NCBI RefSeq assembly: GCF_022682495.2
Contig: NC_071388.1
Coordinates: forward strand, 82,337,073-82,401,072
From: Desmodus rotundus
Lineage: Eukaryota > Chordata > Mammalia > Chiroptera > Phyllostomidae
Reading direction: 5' to 3'
Length of the DNA stretch: 64,000 nucleotides
Both the position numbers and the translations under genes were made by a program. The first letter of the stretch is position 1. Every line of letters begins with the position of its first letter. This document shows, in pieces, positions 37,395 to 49,759 of the stretch. The notes under the pieces were generated by a model. The model did no database searches and was not told the DNA's origin. It saw only the letters and a list, made by a program, of their open reading frames with translations.

Positions 37395-39751
37395 TATGAT
37401 CTACTTATTGGTGTTACGAGACACAGAACTTAACTGTGATGACTATTATTTTAATTCGTTATTGAATTATAACATATAAAGTTACACTTCTTAATGTAAT
37501 TATCATTGTAATTTTAATTAGCAATAATTGTGCCTCAGATAAACCTCATTGGCTATGATACTGCCATTGAGCAAAAGATCAATGTCATTTTAAAAGTATA
37601 TACTGTATACAGAAAATTACCTGCTCATCAGAAACACCCATTATAGCCTATTCACATTAGTCTTCACCAGAGCTAACCATAGTAATAATGGCCGTTACCC
37701 AAAATTAGGTATGTTTTCTGAGGGTAAAAATGCAAACAAACAAAAATATCTTTGAAACATTTGCAAATATTTTAAAAGACATTAAAAATTATTTGTAGCT
37801 TTCATGTTAATTGTATTTATTAAGTTCCAGGACATTTGGCATCTCAGTGAATTTATTTGTCATGTCTGTTTAAATTATTTTATCCTAGAACAATTGTTTT
37901 AGACTTTGTATTTATGGCGTTAATACTTTTTAAGAGTACTGTTAGTAGGATTTAACTTAAGTTAGGTTCTTGTAATTTTTCCCATGACTATATTCAGATT
38001 ATTCATTTTGACAGGAACATAAAAAGGAACAATATTTTGTTCTCAGCATATCATATCAGGAGGCACAGGTTGTTGGTTTCTTCCATTATTTATGATGTTA
38101 AATTGATCATTTTTTTGGCAGGTTTCTTCACCATGATAGTACTACTTTCTTTTTCTAATATGTTGGTCATGTATAGAGACATACTTTGAAACTTTTAAAA
38201 ATTGTATTCCTTGACATCTTTTCCCACTGGCTTCAATACCCATTAGTGATAATTAACTGAATCAATAACCACAATGATGAATACAAAATACTCTATCACA
38301 ATAAACTTATCTAAATGAAACTATGCTTTACCTTAAGCTTACTTTTTATATAAAAGATAAAATAATTTTAAAATTTTCTAAAATAATTATCAAAATATTC
38401 TAATATACACAAATAGTTTGAATTGAAATAGTCTGAAACTGTGAGGTAAATACAATGACACTAAACTGTGTGTTTTAGGCATAAGGAATAATAAAGAAAG
38501 CATCAAAATATAAGCATGAAAGGAACAGATTCATAAGATGCTGAGAGATATGTATAAATTACCAGTTCTGTTTGTATTTGTTTGATTTCTATGTGTCTGT
38601 TGTGCCACAAGGTAGAAATAACAAGGAAAGCCTCCATAAGAGTTTGATTTTTTATTATCCATCGTACTCTGAGAGCTTAAATAGATTTGGAAATTGTTCA
38701 AATAAGGTTGATATTTGGGATTCAGGGATATGAATTAGATTTTTCTGAGAGACAGCATTTTACATGGAAACAGAAGTAAACTCAGAACAAATGCATGGGA
38801 AACATTAAATTTTAAAAGGGCATAAAAATAGAAGGAATTCAGAAATAGTTCTCAAAGAGGTAGCAGAATAATGAGAGAGTGGAGTCTGCAATGATGAAAG
38901 TGAAAAGCACGGTCTCTGCTTTCAGGGAGTTGTAGGAATGGAGACAGGAGGTCCTCATCTAATCTGGAGCCAGGAGGGTGGTCAGATGAGCTTCGCAGAG
39001 AAAGGCACCATCTAGAGTGAGATTGAAATGAGGAAAGGAAGGTGAAGCATGATGTTCCAATTAGAGGGAACGCCATGTAAGAAGACACAGGGTGAGCATG
39101 TTCGGGTCAATCCACTGGGACTGATCACAGCCCCATTGCACGGAGTGCACATATCACTGCGTGTAGACCACACATGAGGAGGTAGGAAAGAAACAGGCAG
39201 GGGCAAGAATAAGGAAGAAATCCACTGGGGTGAAACTGAGGCTTTCCTTCCCGGAAAAACAGAAACAATCTCAGCGATGCCTAAAGAAACCTTCCGCCTT
39301 TCCCTTACTCCTGCCTTAATTATGGCGAGAATTTTGAAACTGAAAGTTAGAAATAACTTGAATTATTGATGACATCTGTGGGTAGCTGAAGTAGCACACA
39401 TCCGTATATATGTCCTATATCCAGACTCCATATTTATGGGAAAAATGCTTTTAAGTTTCAACTATTTATTTATTAGCTTATAGTTTAATAAATAAAGCTA
39501 CAAGTTTACTTGAAGCTAAACACATCCCTAACCAATATAGGGAAGGAAAAGAAAGGATGATAACATTTTTCTCACAGAAAAAGTCCAGGACTGAAATTTA
39601 GTTTTGAAATCAGTGACTTTGCAGGATTCAACTTGATGCTCAGGGTCCTAAGGAAGTAGTTTATGGACTCTCTCGGGATTAAAAGGGGTACAAAGTGAAC
39701 TGAAAAGTCTGAGGAATGCCCACATTCACCCCATTTTAAAGGGCAGCCTGA
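37395..39751. other. Mostly unique sequence
   Basis: No gene recognised. The 37480-37640 part is repeat-free with TAATTAGC cores. The 38880-39250 part resembles an ancient mammalian repeat (aagaagacacagggtgagc) that I cannot name. Confidence 0.4.
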
Positions 39752-39929
39752 CTTTTTTTTTAATTTATTGACTTTAGAGAGAGAGAGAAAGAGGAATATT
39801 AATGTATTTCTCCATTTATCTGTGCATTCATTGATTGATTCCCATATGTCGGGCTCTGACCAGGGACCAAACCTGCAACCTTGGCATATCGGGCCAATGC
39901 TCTAACCCCCTGAGCTACCTGGCCAGGGC
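39752..39929 (-). mobile_element. Ves SINE, short variant
   Basis: Contains tttattgactttagagaga, tgcattcattgattgatt and gagctacctggccagggcc. Same subfamily as 29954-30117. Confidence 0.88.
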
Positions 39930-40615
39930 CCAATCTTACTGCATTTAAGTGTTGAATGTTCCGATAAGAACAATGTTCTGCCTCTATGATATTTGAAAAT
40001 GATTAATATGAATCATAGCCTTCAGAGTTAAATAAATAGCTATTTAAAATATTAACCATATTGACTTTTCTTAAAGTTTATTTTATATTTCCCTGCCAGA
40101 AACTTCTACCTATTCTTAGATTAAAAGGTTAGATGACAGCAGTAATTTGACCTAATTAGATAATATTATTTAGGTGTTTATGAAATTCAGCAGCAGTAAG
40201 CTGAGGAAGTTTTGCTTATTGTCCAGAGAAGCATTATTGATATTTTAAAAAAAGATTGATGTTTTAAAAAATGTAAAACTTTGTTTTATTCTTTACAACT
40301 TAGTTACAGTTTTGCAAATTATTTTCTTGGTAGACAATGACTTGTAAATTAAAATTGGCACATGATGAATAAAATAGTGATGAGCACTAAAGAGATTTAG
40401 AACAAATGGTACATCTTTTAAAATCTTTTGCTAGTATTAAAACTAAATTATGTTCCTAAACAGCAATTTTTGTGAACATATATATGAATTTCAGGTTCAG
40501 TGTTAAATAATACCACCTTTTTGGGGACAAAGTTGACTCTCAATGACTTACTTGAAAAATAATATAAGCTTAGAGATGACCATTTATTCTTTCTACATCT
40601 AGGTTCATTTCAAGT
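39930..40615. other. AT-rich unique sequence
   Basis: Nothing recognised between the SINE and the 3' end of the long old L1. Confidence 0.45.
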
Positions 40616-41624
40616 ATTTAGATAAGTGAATATAAAATAAAATGTAGAAATTATTTTAGTTTTAGGTTCACACAAAATTGAGCAGAAAATACAAGGTTTC
40701 CATATACACCCCTGCCTCACACACGTACCTTCAAAATCTCTCATGATAGTGGTGCACTTGTTACAATTGATGAACCAACATTGACACGGCATCATCACCC
40801 CAAGTCCATAGTTTCATCAGAGTTCACTTTTGGGGTTGTACATTTATGGGTTTTGATGAAGGGGCTCAGAGAAGGGCCAAAACAAGTTTTTTGTCCGAAA
40901 GAATTTCCTTTTGTGGACACTTCAAATAAATGGGATTATACAACCTACGGCCTTTTGTGTCGATCCTTTTCCCCTTACCATGATGTTGTCAAGGCATAGA
41001 AATGTTGTAGAATTCATCTATAACTTTATTCTTTTTGTGGATAATATTCCACTGTATGCATATATCACATGTTGTTTGCTCATTTATTAATTGATGGGCA
41101 TTTGTGTTGGGTTTTTTTCCACCTTTTAGCTGTAATAATATTGGTGCTGTGAGTTTTCAGTTCTTTTGTCTGTATAACTGGGAGGGTAATTGCTGGGTTA
41201 TGTATTTATGCAATGTTTCACTGTTTCGGGAACTGTCAGACAGTCTGCCAAGCAGTTGCAAAACTTCACATGTGCGTAACTTCTCTATATTCTCAGCAAC
41301 ACTTGGTGATCCCCGTCTTTTTAAAGTCATTATATGGTCATCATAAGTGTGAAGTAATATCTCACTATGATTTTTATTTCATTTCCCTAATGACAAATTA
41401 TGTTAAGCATCTTTTCATGTGATTATTGAACATTTGAACATTTTCTTGGGAGAATTGTCTATTCAATATTTTTCCCACTTTTAAATTGTGCTATAGATCT
41501 TCTTACATTGAGTTGCAGGAGTTCTTTATATATTTTGGATGCAAGTGTCTTAATATGATTCACAAATAATTTCTCTTCTGTAAGTTGTCATTTAACTTTC
41601 TGAATGTTCTTTAAATCACAAAAG

Positions 41625-41842
41625 ATTTTTTTCTAACTTTTTAAAGAGTTTATTTATTTTTAGAGAGGGGAAGGGAGGAAAAAAGAGATGGAGAGAAACA
41701 TCAGTGTGTGGTTGCCTCTCAGACTCCCGCTACTGGATACCTGGCCAGCAACCCAGGCATCTGTCCTAGACTAGGAATCGAACCAGCAAAACCTTCGGTT
41801 CGCAGGCCGGCACTCAATCCACTGGGCCACACCAGCCAGGGC
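41625..41842 (-). mobile_element. Ves SINE with 13-bp target duplication
   Basis: A typical copy. The flanks taaatcacaaaag (41612-41624 and 41843-41855) are identical. The host L1 continues directly after the second copy (aagcttttaattttatgaag). Confidence 0.95.
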
Positions 41843-42467
41843 TAAATCACAAAAGCTTTTAATTTTATGAAGTCAATTATCTAACTACTTACTTATTTTA
41901 TTATTTTTTTACTTTTACTTTTTTCAGAATGTTATACAGTTGGAATCATATAGTATGTAGACCATTCAGATTGACTTCTTTCATTTAGTAATAGTCATGG
42001 AAGTTCCCTCCATGGCTTTTCATAAGTCTTGGTAATTAACTTCCTTTTAGCTCTGAAATATATTGCACTATCTGAATGTACCACAGTTTATTTATCAATT
42101 CACTTACTGAAAGATATCTTGGTTGATTCCAAGTTTTGGCAGTTATGAACAAAGCTGCTGGAAACATACAGGTTTTTGTGTGAGCATATATTTTTACCTC
42201 CTTTGAATGAATACCAGAAGGGCGATTTCTGAATTTCATGGTAAAAGTATGGTTAGTTTTGTAAAAAACAGCTAAAAATGTCTTCCAATGTGTGCCATTT
42301 TGCATTCCCATCAGAAGTAAATGTTGCTCCACATTTTTGCAAGCATTTGGTTTTCTCAGTGTTCTGGATTTTGGCCATTCTAATAGGCATGTAGTGGTAT
42401 CATATTGTTGTTTTGATTAACATTTCCTTAAAGACATATGATATAGAACATCTTTTCATACGTATAT

Positions 42468-43040
42468 TGTGGGGAACTGTTCCACGCGTGGGAAATGTGG
42501 CTCAGCTGCCACTCGGAAAAGCCAGTGGGGAGCGAGGTTGGTGGGCAGGACCCATGTCCACAGATAGGTTCTCCAGTGGGATATCAGGCCTGCGTTGTAC
42601 CTAGACTGCTATGAGACTTGCTCTTGCTAAAACTCCCTCACCCTGAGGCAGCAAATGTTGACTGAGTATCTTTAACTTCCTAAAGTCTGTGCGAAACCAC
42701 CCAAGTATGGAGTGTGACCAGTTTCTCCCTTGAGCTGTAACATCCTTCTCTTTTAAGTAATTAGCAGTATTCTGTCCTTTGTTGTCCTTAAAAGGTAATC
42801 ACCTGTGGTGAACCTGTGCATAGTAAATGAGGACCATTCTCCATGTAATGTGCCCAGAAAAGCAATAAAAGCCTGTCCAGGCGTGGTTGGCTCTCTCTCT
42901 TGGGCTCTCTCTAGCCCTCGCACCCTCTCTCACTTAGAGAGTGGCCATGCCATCCCTTTTCCTCCACAGGACTCGGTAGTCCGTGTGTATTAGTATATTG
43001 CAGCCACAACACCGGATCCTGCGGGCTGGGATCCGCATCA
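42468..43040 (+). mobile_element. Solo LTR, 573 bp, class II (ERV2)-like
   Basis: It begins TGTGGGGAACTGTTCC and ends GGATCCGCATCA. An AATAAA lies at 42864-42869, followed by about 170 bp of R/U5 with a CT-rich ctctctctcttgggctctc run, so the LTR is on the plus strand. The flanks are gtatat (42462-42467) and gtgtat (43041-43046), compatible with a 6-bp duplication with one or two changes. Host L1 sequence (catcttttcata ... tttgtcatctgtat) resumes on either side. No internal retroviral sequence. Confidence 0.65.
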
Positions 43041-43104
43041 GTGTATTTGTCATCTGTATGTTTTCTTTTCTAAAATATCTTTAAAAAATTTTGGTCCATT
43101 TTTA

Positions 43105-43590
43105 TTCATTAAGTTTATTGGGTTGCCGTTGGTGAATAAAATTATGTAGGTTTCAAGTGTACATTTCTATGACACATCATCTGTGTATTGCATTAACTGT
43201 TAACCACCCAAAGTCACATCTTCTGTCAACATATATTTGATCCCCTTTACTCTTTACTACCCCCCCACCTGCCAATAACACCATACTGTTGTGTCTATGA
43301 GTTTTTGTTTGATTGTTTTTCGTGTTTGTTGATTTGTTGCTTTCAGTTTTATATCCCATATGTGACTGAAACTATATGTTTCTTGGCTTTTTCTACCCAG
43401 CTTATTTCTCTTAGCATGATATTCTCAACATCCACCCATGCTGTTGTGAATGGCAGTATTTTATTTTTTCTTACGGCTGAGTAGTGTTCCATTGCATAAA
43501 CGTACCACATCTTTATCCAATCATCTACCAAAGGATACTTTGGCTGTTTCATCTCTTGGTCACCAAGAGTAATGCTGTGATGGGTTGTTT
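43105..43590 (-). mobile_element. 5'-truncated LINE-1 3' end
   Basis: Between two blocks of the older L1, this stretch is a second L1 3' UTR plus ORF2 end in the same orientation (tttcaagtgtacatttctat; ttatttctcttagcatgat; ggctgagtagtgttccattg). On the minus strand it encodes a fragment with MEHYSAVRKN, the equivalent of the conserved L1 ORF2 C-terminal MEYYSA motif. Confidence 0.7.
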
Positions 43591-43736
43591 ACCTACTTAT
43601 CGTTGATAAAGGTTCTTTGTATATTTGGGGTAATAATACTTTATCAGTTGTGCCTTCTGTAATTATTTTCTCTCAGTCCTCAGTTTGTCTTTGAATTCCT
43701 TTGATGTTGTCTTTCACAAAGCAGAAGCTTTTTTAA

Positions 43737-43924
43737 AAAAATTATTTATTTTTAGAGGAGAAGGGAAGGAGAGAGAAGGAGAGAAACATCAATGTGTGGC
43801 CTCTCATGTGCCCCCTACTGGGGACCTGGACAGCAACCCAGGCATGTGCCCTGACTGGAAATAGAACCAGTGACCCTTTAGTTCACAGGCCAGCACTCAG
43901 TCCACTGAGCCACACCAGCCAGGA
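43737..43924 (-). mobile_element. Ves SINE
   Basis: Contains ggagagaaacatcaatgtgt, tactggggacctggacagc and gagccacaccagccaggac. Similar flanks agaagctttttt (43723) and agaagttttttaaaa (43927) suggest the target duplication. Confidence 0.9.
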
Positions 43925-44638
43925 CAAGAAGTTTTTTAAAATTATTATTTTAATAAAGTCCACCTTCAAATAATATTAATTATAAAAGCCTGTGATCTCT
44001 GTGTGTGTGTGTGTGTTCCTCATCAGGTAGATTCTTATAATGTCTGATTTTGGTATTTGGTAATGGGGGGGTCTCACAGAATTAGTTAAGAAGTATGCTT
44101 CTATTCTCTGCAAGAGACTGTAAAAAACTGGCAGAATTTCTTCCTTAAATGTTTGGTAGAATCCACCAGTGAAACCATCTAGACTTGATGCTTTCTGTTT
44201 TAAAAGGTTATTAAGTATTGTTTCAATATCTATGTAAGTATATGTCTATTCAGATTGTTTATTTCTTCTTGTGCGAGTTTTGCTACATTGTGTCTTTCAA
44301 GAATTGTTCAATTTCATCTAGGTTATCAAGTTTGTGGGCAGAGAGCTGTTCATAGCATTTTTTATTAATCCTTTGATTTCTATGGGATCTGTAGTGATGG
44401 CTCTTTTTTTATTTGTGTCTTTTTCTGTTTTTCTGAATTAGTCTACAGGCTTATTGATTTTATTGATCTTTTTAAAGATCCAGCTTTTTGTTTCATTGAT
44501 TTTCTGTTAATATCCTATTCTTAATTTCATTGATTTCTGCTCCAATTCTTCTTTTCTTCTGCTTTGGATTTAATTTGTTTTTTTCTTGTTTCCTAAGGTG
44601 AAAATTTAGATAATTAATTTTAGTTAAATCTTTATTCT

Positions 44639-45517
44639 ATTTTTATTTTTATTTTTTGGTTGTCAAATGATTCTTTTTCTTTTGTTAAATATATTTTATT
44701 GGTTATGCTATTATAGTTGTCCCATTTTTTCTCCCTTTTATTCCCCTCTGCCCTGCACCCCACCTCCCACTAGCATTCCCCCACCCTTCTTAGTGCATGT
44801 CCATGGGTCATACATATTTGTTCTTTGGCTTCTCCATTGCCTATACTATTCTTAATCTCCCTGTGTCCAGTTTGCGAAAAGGTACAGGGAATAGGAAGCA
44901 TGAATGGCAGGTACAAAATGATTCTTAATTGAAATATTTTCCTCTGTAATTCTGAACTAGCCGGGCATTCCCCTGCACCACTGCTGTCATCTATGATGTC
45001 ATGAGGGTGGCTGCCATCAACTTTGCAGTCCGGGGTCTTTTTAGTGGTTCCAGAGCGTTCTCCAGCTACAGATCAGGGCTGCACCTGCCGGGCAATGTTG
45101 ATAATCTCATCAAAAGTGAAATTTCTACTGTGCTGGATGTTTTTTTGCTTCTTTCTGTCTCACGGTGGTTCTTTGAGGGCTTTGATGAACAGGGCAGAGG
45201 CAGAAGGCACTACGTCACTTGGGCCTGTCGGCTCTGAATGGTCAGTCTCACTGTACTTCTCAGACCCTTCCGCACTGGTGGCTCTGGCAATGCCATCACC
45301 CACCTTTTATGGAGACAGACCCAGGGGTCTGATTGTGGGCCCCAGGGCAGCTGTGGCACCGACTTCCCTGCTGGTGCATCTCACGTATATGACTTTGATC
45401 TCGTTGGGGTTGAACTTCGAGGCATAGTGGAGGTGGCTGTTGTCGGATGAACCCTGACTTGGGGCAACCCAAGAAAGTTTCATTCACCCTCTCTGAGCCA
45501 AAAGCTGAAAAAAAAAG
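44639..45517 (-). pseudogene. RPL12: RPL12 processed pseudogene (ribosomal protein uL11), split by a half-L1 insertion
   Basis: On the minus strand the 5' UTR (cgggttcatccgacac-like, here gggttcatccgacaacagcc) precedes an ATG at 45425-45423. The translation follows RPL12: [39 protein letters not shown], then FDEIINIARQ and HPHDIIDD, ending GECPAS, with no introns. Breaks include an in-frame stop replacing a Lys codon after PLGLSP, a frameshift in the middle, further stops and loss of the normal stop. The 3' UTR (aggaaaatatttcaattaag) follows, then caacc and a poly(A) tract, seen as T-rich sequence at 44639-44658. tttattct at 44631-44638 and 45518-45525 is the target duplication. A half-L1 copy at 44676-44915 splits the 3' UTR. 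Plus-strand frames of 70-134 codons here are antisense and not genes. Confidence 0.93.
44676..44915 (-). mobile_element. Half-L1 3' fragment with internal inversion, inside the RPL12 3' UTR
   Basis: 44676-44873 is the minus-strand half-L1 3' tail (tattttattggttatgctat; gtgcatgtccatgggtcata), the same family as 5592-6007. 44875-44915 (aaaaggtacagggaatagga...) is the immediately upstream part of the element in the opposite orientation. Flanks aaatgattctt at 44665-44675 and 44916-44926 are identical and derive from the RPL12 3' UTR. This is the expected product of twin priming. Confidence 0.85.
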
Positions 45518-46516
45518 TTTATTCTTTTTTAAACATACACATTCAATATCATAAATTTTCCTCTAAGTATTCCTTTAGCTGCATCCCACAGATTTTGATA
45601 AATTGTGTTTTCATTTTCATTTAGTTCAAAATAGTTTTAATTTCTGTTGAGATTTTTTTTTCGTGATTCACGTGTTATTTATAACTGTGCTGTTCCATAT
45701 CCATGTGTTTTGGGAATTTTCAGTTAGCTCGCTGTGTTGATTTTTAGTTTAATTCCATTGTGGTTTGAGAGAAGATGTTGCGTGATTTCTGGTCTTTTAA
45801 ATTTGTTAGCCTGTGTTTTATTACCCAGAATGCGGTTTATATTGTTGAATGGCCCATGCGAGTTTGAGAAAAATGTGTATTCTTCTGTTGTTAGATGGTC
45901 TACAGATATCCATAACATCCCGTTGACTGAAGGTGTTGTTGAGTCTAACTGTGGTCTGACTGATGTGATGCCTGCTGCGAACGTCCATTTCTGAGAATGT
46001 TGAAGGTTCCAACTATGATAGTGGATTCGTGTGTTTCACCTTGCAGTTCTATCAGGTTTTGCATCACAAACAATAGTTTGGTACTGTTGTTAGGTGCATA
46101 CACATAAACATTGTTACATCTTCTTGGAAAACTTACCTCTTTATTATTATATAATGTATTCTTTACCTGTGATAACTTTCCGTACTTTGAAGTCTGCTTT
46201 GCCTGAAATTAATACAGTTACTCCTGCTTTCTTTTAATTAGTGTTAGCATAGTACATTTTCTCCACTGATTTACTGTTAATCTATATGCATCTCCATATT
46301 TAAAGTAATTTTCTTGTAGACACGTTGGATCATGTTTCTTTTATCACTTCTGACAATCTTTTAATTGGTACATATAAACCATTGATATTCAATGGGTTAT
46401 TAATATAGTTGGAATAATATCCACCATATTAATTACTATATTCTATTAGTACCCTTGTTCTGTGTTCTTATATTTGTTTTTCACTCTTCACTTTTTTGTG
46501 GTTTTACTTTTTTTTA

Positions 46517-46754
46517 TCCTCACCCAATGACATTTTTTAATTGCTTTTAGGGAAAGAGGAAGGGAAAGAGAAACAGACAGACGGACAGAGAGAAATTGAT
46601 GTGAGAAAGACACACCAATTGGCTGCCTTTTTGTATATGCCCAACCAGGGATTGAACCCACAACCTGTGTATGTGTCCTGACCAGGAATCAAACCCTCAA
46701 CATTTAGGTCTATGGAAGGTTGTTTCAATCAACTGAGCCATTCCAGCCAAGGCC
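46517..46754 (-). mobile_element. Ves SINE, long variant
   Basis: Contains atcctcacccaatgacat, ggctgcctttttgtatatgc, aaccagggattgaacccac and ccattccagccaaggcc. Same subfamily as 971-1181 and clearly diverged, so among the older copies. Confidence 0.82.
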
Positions 46755-47389
46755 CACTGTAACAATAAAGTAACCCTAATTCCCATTCCATTTCTTGTAT
46801 TATTGTTGTCATTCATTTCATTTATACATAAGCATACACAAGCATAGATATATATACATGGCATGCATTATCAAATACATTATTATTATTTTGAACAAAC
46901 TATCACTTAAAAATAAAATAGATAAATATTCTCATTTTGCATTAATTTTTTCCTTCTTCAATGTTCTTCCTTTACATAGGAAGATCCAAGCATCTGATCT
47001 ATATTATTGTCTTTATCACTAAAAAACTGCTTTTAATATTTCTTGTAAGGCAGGTCTACTGGCAACAAATTCAATTTTTGTTTGATAAATTATTTATCAC
47101 CTTTGAAGAATAATTTTATAGCCTACAGATTTCTAGGTTAGTGGGTTTTTTTTTCCCCTGAACACCTTTAAATATTTTATTCCACTAATTCTTGCTTGAA
47201 TGGTTTCTGAGAAGTTGGATGCAATTTTTATATTTGTTACTTTATATGTTGGGTATTTTTTCTTTATCTTTGATTTCTTTACTTTGAAAATGATATGCAT
47301 AGGTATTTGTTGTTGTTGTTATTGTTTTTGTTTATTGCATTTTATCTTGTTTGGTGTTCTCTGAGGTTTCTTTTTTGGTGACTTTTAAA

Positions 47390-48176
47390 AATATGCTTTA
47401 ACCTAAATTAACTAGCAATCCTGGGAAGGAAAATATCAAACCTATTTAAATATGAAAATCTTTAGACATATTCAGAATAAATGATGTGTGACTTATCAAA
47501 GTTTACATAACTGGCAGAAGGAACCATGCTGAGGTGATATCCGAGGTTGTCTGATTCCGATGTAGTAGGGAAGATGCTGAATTTGGACATGGACACAGTT
47601 ATCATGTTGTCTGTTTTCTTCTACATTGTTCAAATGGACTCCCCTTTACACTGATGTCCCCAAACTGTTTTCTTGTCCAAAACCCTGTAATGGTACCTGG
47701 GGACAAAGTTATTAAAACCCTGCACTCAATTCCTGGTCAATAGTTGGCATTTGAAATATATTTAGTGGATGAATAAGTACATGAATGAAAATGGGGATTT
47801 CTACTCTTTTTCTTTTACATTTTTATGTATTGACCTCACTCCAAATCTATTCCCATTATTCCCTACATGCCCCTGATTCAAACTGCTACTAATCTAAATT
47901 ATTTTGTTTTGCTCATACAGAATATTCCAAATGCTCTATCACTCACTTCTTCTAATTCTCAGCTCACACTCAGAAAGTGAGCACCTTAAAAACAAGTATT
48001 ATTAGTATCATTATTATTATCATCAAAATTATACTACAGGGTTTGGAATATAAACCTGCTCAATATTCTTTTCAATTGTTGAAAATTAAGAACCTTTGCT
48101 TAAAGTACAGCTTTATTTCACATAGTTAATATCTACTGTACTTGTTTCATATAAAAATAAGTGAATATATAAAATT
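47390..48176. other. Unique sequence, possible L2 trace
   Basis: The 47690-47800 part (ggcatttgaaatatatttag...gaataagtacatgaatgaa) resembles the end of LINE-2 but is too decayed to assign. Nothing else recognised. Confidence 0.35.
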
Positions 48177-48545
48177 TGTCTTGGTTTGGCCTGCTATAAC
48201 AAAATACCATCGACTGAGTAGCTTATAAACAACAGGAACTTGTTTCTCACAGTTTTGGAGGCAGAAGTCCAAGATCAGGGTGCCAACAGACTGAGTTCCG
48301 GTGAGAGCCCTCTTTCCAGTTGCAATCTACTGACTTCTTATTGTACCTTCATCTGGCAGAGAGTGAAGAAAAAGAACGAGCTTTCTTGTGACTCTTATAA
48401 GGTCATGAATTCTGTGATAAAGTCTCCACCCTTATGACCTCTTCTAAATCTATCTCTCGAAGGTTTCACCTCTTAGTACAAGCTCATTCATGGGTAATGT
48501 TCAATGTATGAATTTTAGGGGAACACAAACATTCAGTCCACAGCA
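48177..48545 (-). mobile_element. MLT1-type LTR (ERVL-MaLR)
   Basis: The stretch from tgtcttggtttgg, through cctgctataacaaaatacc, tttctcacagttttggagg, ccacccttatgacctc and gggaacacaaacattcag, to tccacagca follows the reverse complement of the MLT1 LTR over its full length (369 bp). Flanks aaatt and aaact fit a decayed 5-bp duplication. It is an ancient element shared by placental mammals. Confidence 0.88.
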
Positions 48546-49758
48546 AAACTAGATATATATTATATTATATTATATTATATTTTATGTTACATGTATATAT
48601 GATAGTAGAACATATCATAATTATGGTTTCATTTATATTTGCAACAGTTCCAATTTTCATTTATACACAGTATTGCAAGTGATGGTGAGCCAGAATAGAG
48701 GCATGAAAATATCAAAATAATTTATACAAAAATACTCTGAAAAGTACCAATATATTGTTTTTACTAAAAGTTTTAAAATTTAATTAGACATTTAAACTTT
48801 TATTTAGCTGCTTATGTTTGAAAGCACTTCATCTTAACCACTTCAAATGCTTAAAGTGCAATAATTAATTAGCTATTCTGCACAAAATGCCTCAGTAAAT
48901 GAGCCTTGCTCTTTCTCTTCTATAAATTAAGAAATGCATCTATAAGTGGGTTAAGTTCACATGACACCTTAAGAGCTGTTATTTTTTAAATGGCAGGAGT
49001 GAATTTTAAAGTAGTTTTCTAATAATTCCTTTATTACATACAAAGGGAAAATATTAATGCCCACAGATATAGGAGAGAGAGGTACAATATTCAACTTAAC
49101 AATTATGTATTAAAGGCCTGCTTCTCTACCATTTCATTCTGTTCATATATAACCCTGCCCAGGTAATTGCACCCATTTTTACAGCTCTCTCCATGCATAA
49201 ATAACTCTTTTTATGAAATTAGATATGTAAACTTGAGGACTTTGCCTTTCCCTATGTCTTTTCACCATTTCTGTATTGTTTCATAATTACCACGTCTGGG
49301 GGTGGACACAGCAGTGTACCAGTAGCTGGAATGATAATGAACAGCTAACTTGTATAACACAGGTCCTTTGGCTAAACGCTTTAGTGGCAAACTGCAATTA
49401 TGTATGTAAACTCAAAATTCATGGCCAACTTGTACCCATTCATGCGTTTCTCCTTTTGTCAGAATGATTGCATAAACTGCCCTCCTCATGCATCAAAGTC
49501 CAACTCCATTTCTCCTTGATCAAGCAGATATAATTACTATGTCTTTTAACAACAACAAAAAGTTTCAGGTGACATAATGTGAACGTTCTACTCTTCAGCT
49601 TCTTTCAATTCGTGCACAGCCATGTTCTAGCCTGTTGGGTCCATTTTTACCTCTTCTCCAAATAGGAAAAAAAAAAAAAAAAGGTTTGCTTGCATTGTCA
49701 GTACAAGCCCCAAAATGTCCTCTGATAAGAAATAATGGTTCCAGTCCACCAATCAAGA
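48546..49758. other. Unique sequence with (TATAT)n and an A-run
   Basis: A tatta/tatat tract lies at about 48551-48583 and an A-run near 49664-49681. No gene recognised. Confidence 0.45.
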
Positions 49759-49759
49759 A

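Larger units (their letters stand above)
40616..47385 (-). mobile_element. Long old LINE-1 (L1ME-type), interrupted by six insertions
   Basis: Reading left to right the blocks follow the reverse complement of an old mammalian L1: 3' UTR (ttttaggttcacacaaaatt, 40660), end of ORF2 (41900-42460), reverse-transcriptase region (about 43595-44630) and further 5' sequence (45530-46510 and 46790-47385). It is dead in all frames. The copy hosts a Ves SINE (41625), a solo LTR (42468), an L1 3' end (43105), a Ves SINE (43737), an RPL12 pseudogene (44639) and a Ves SINE (46517). Block ends are approximate. Confidence 0.75.

Noticed and set aside
38880..39250. Possible ancient mammalian interspersed repeat
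   Set aside because: The wording looks familiar but I cannot name the family or fix ends, so no element is called.
45023..45427. 134-codon plus-strand frame and overlapping shorter frames
   Set aside because: They are antisense to the RPL12 pseudogene, whose minus-strand translation explains the open composition.
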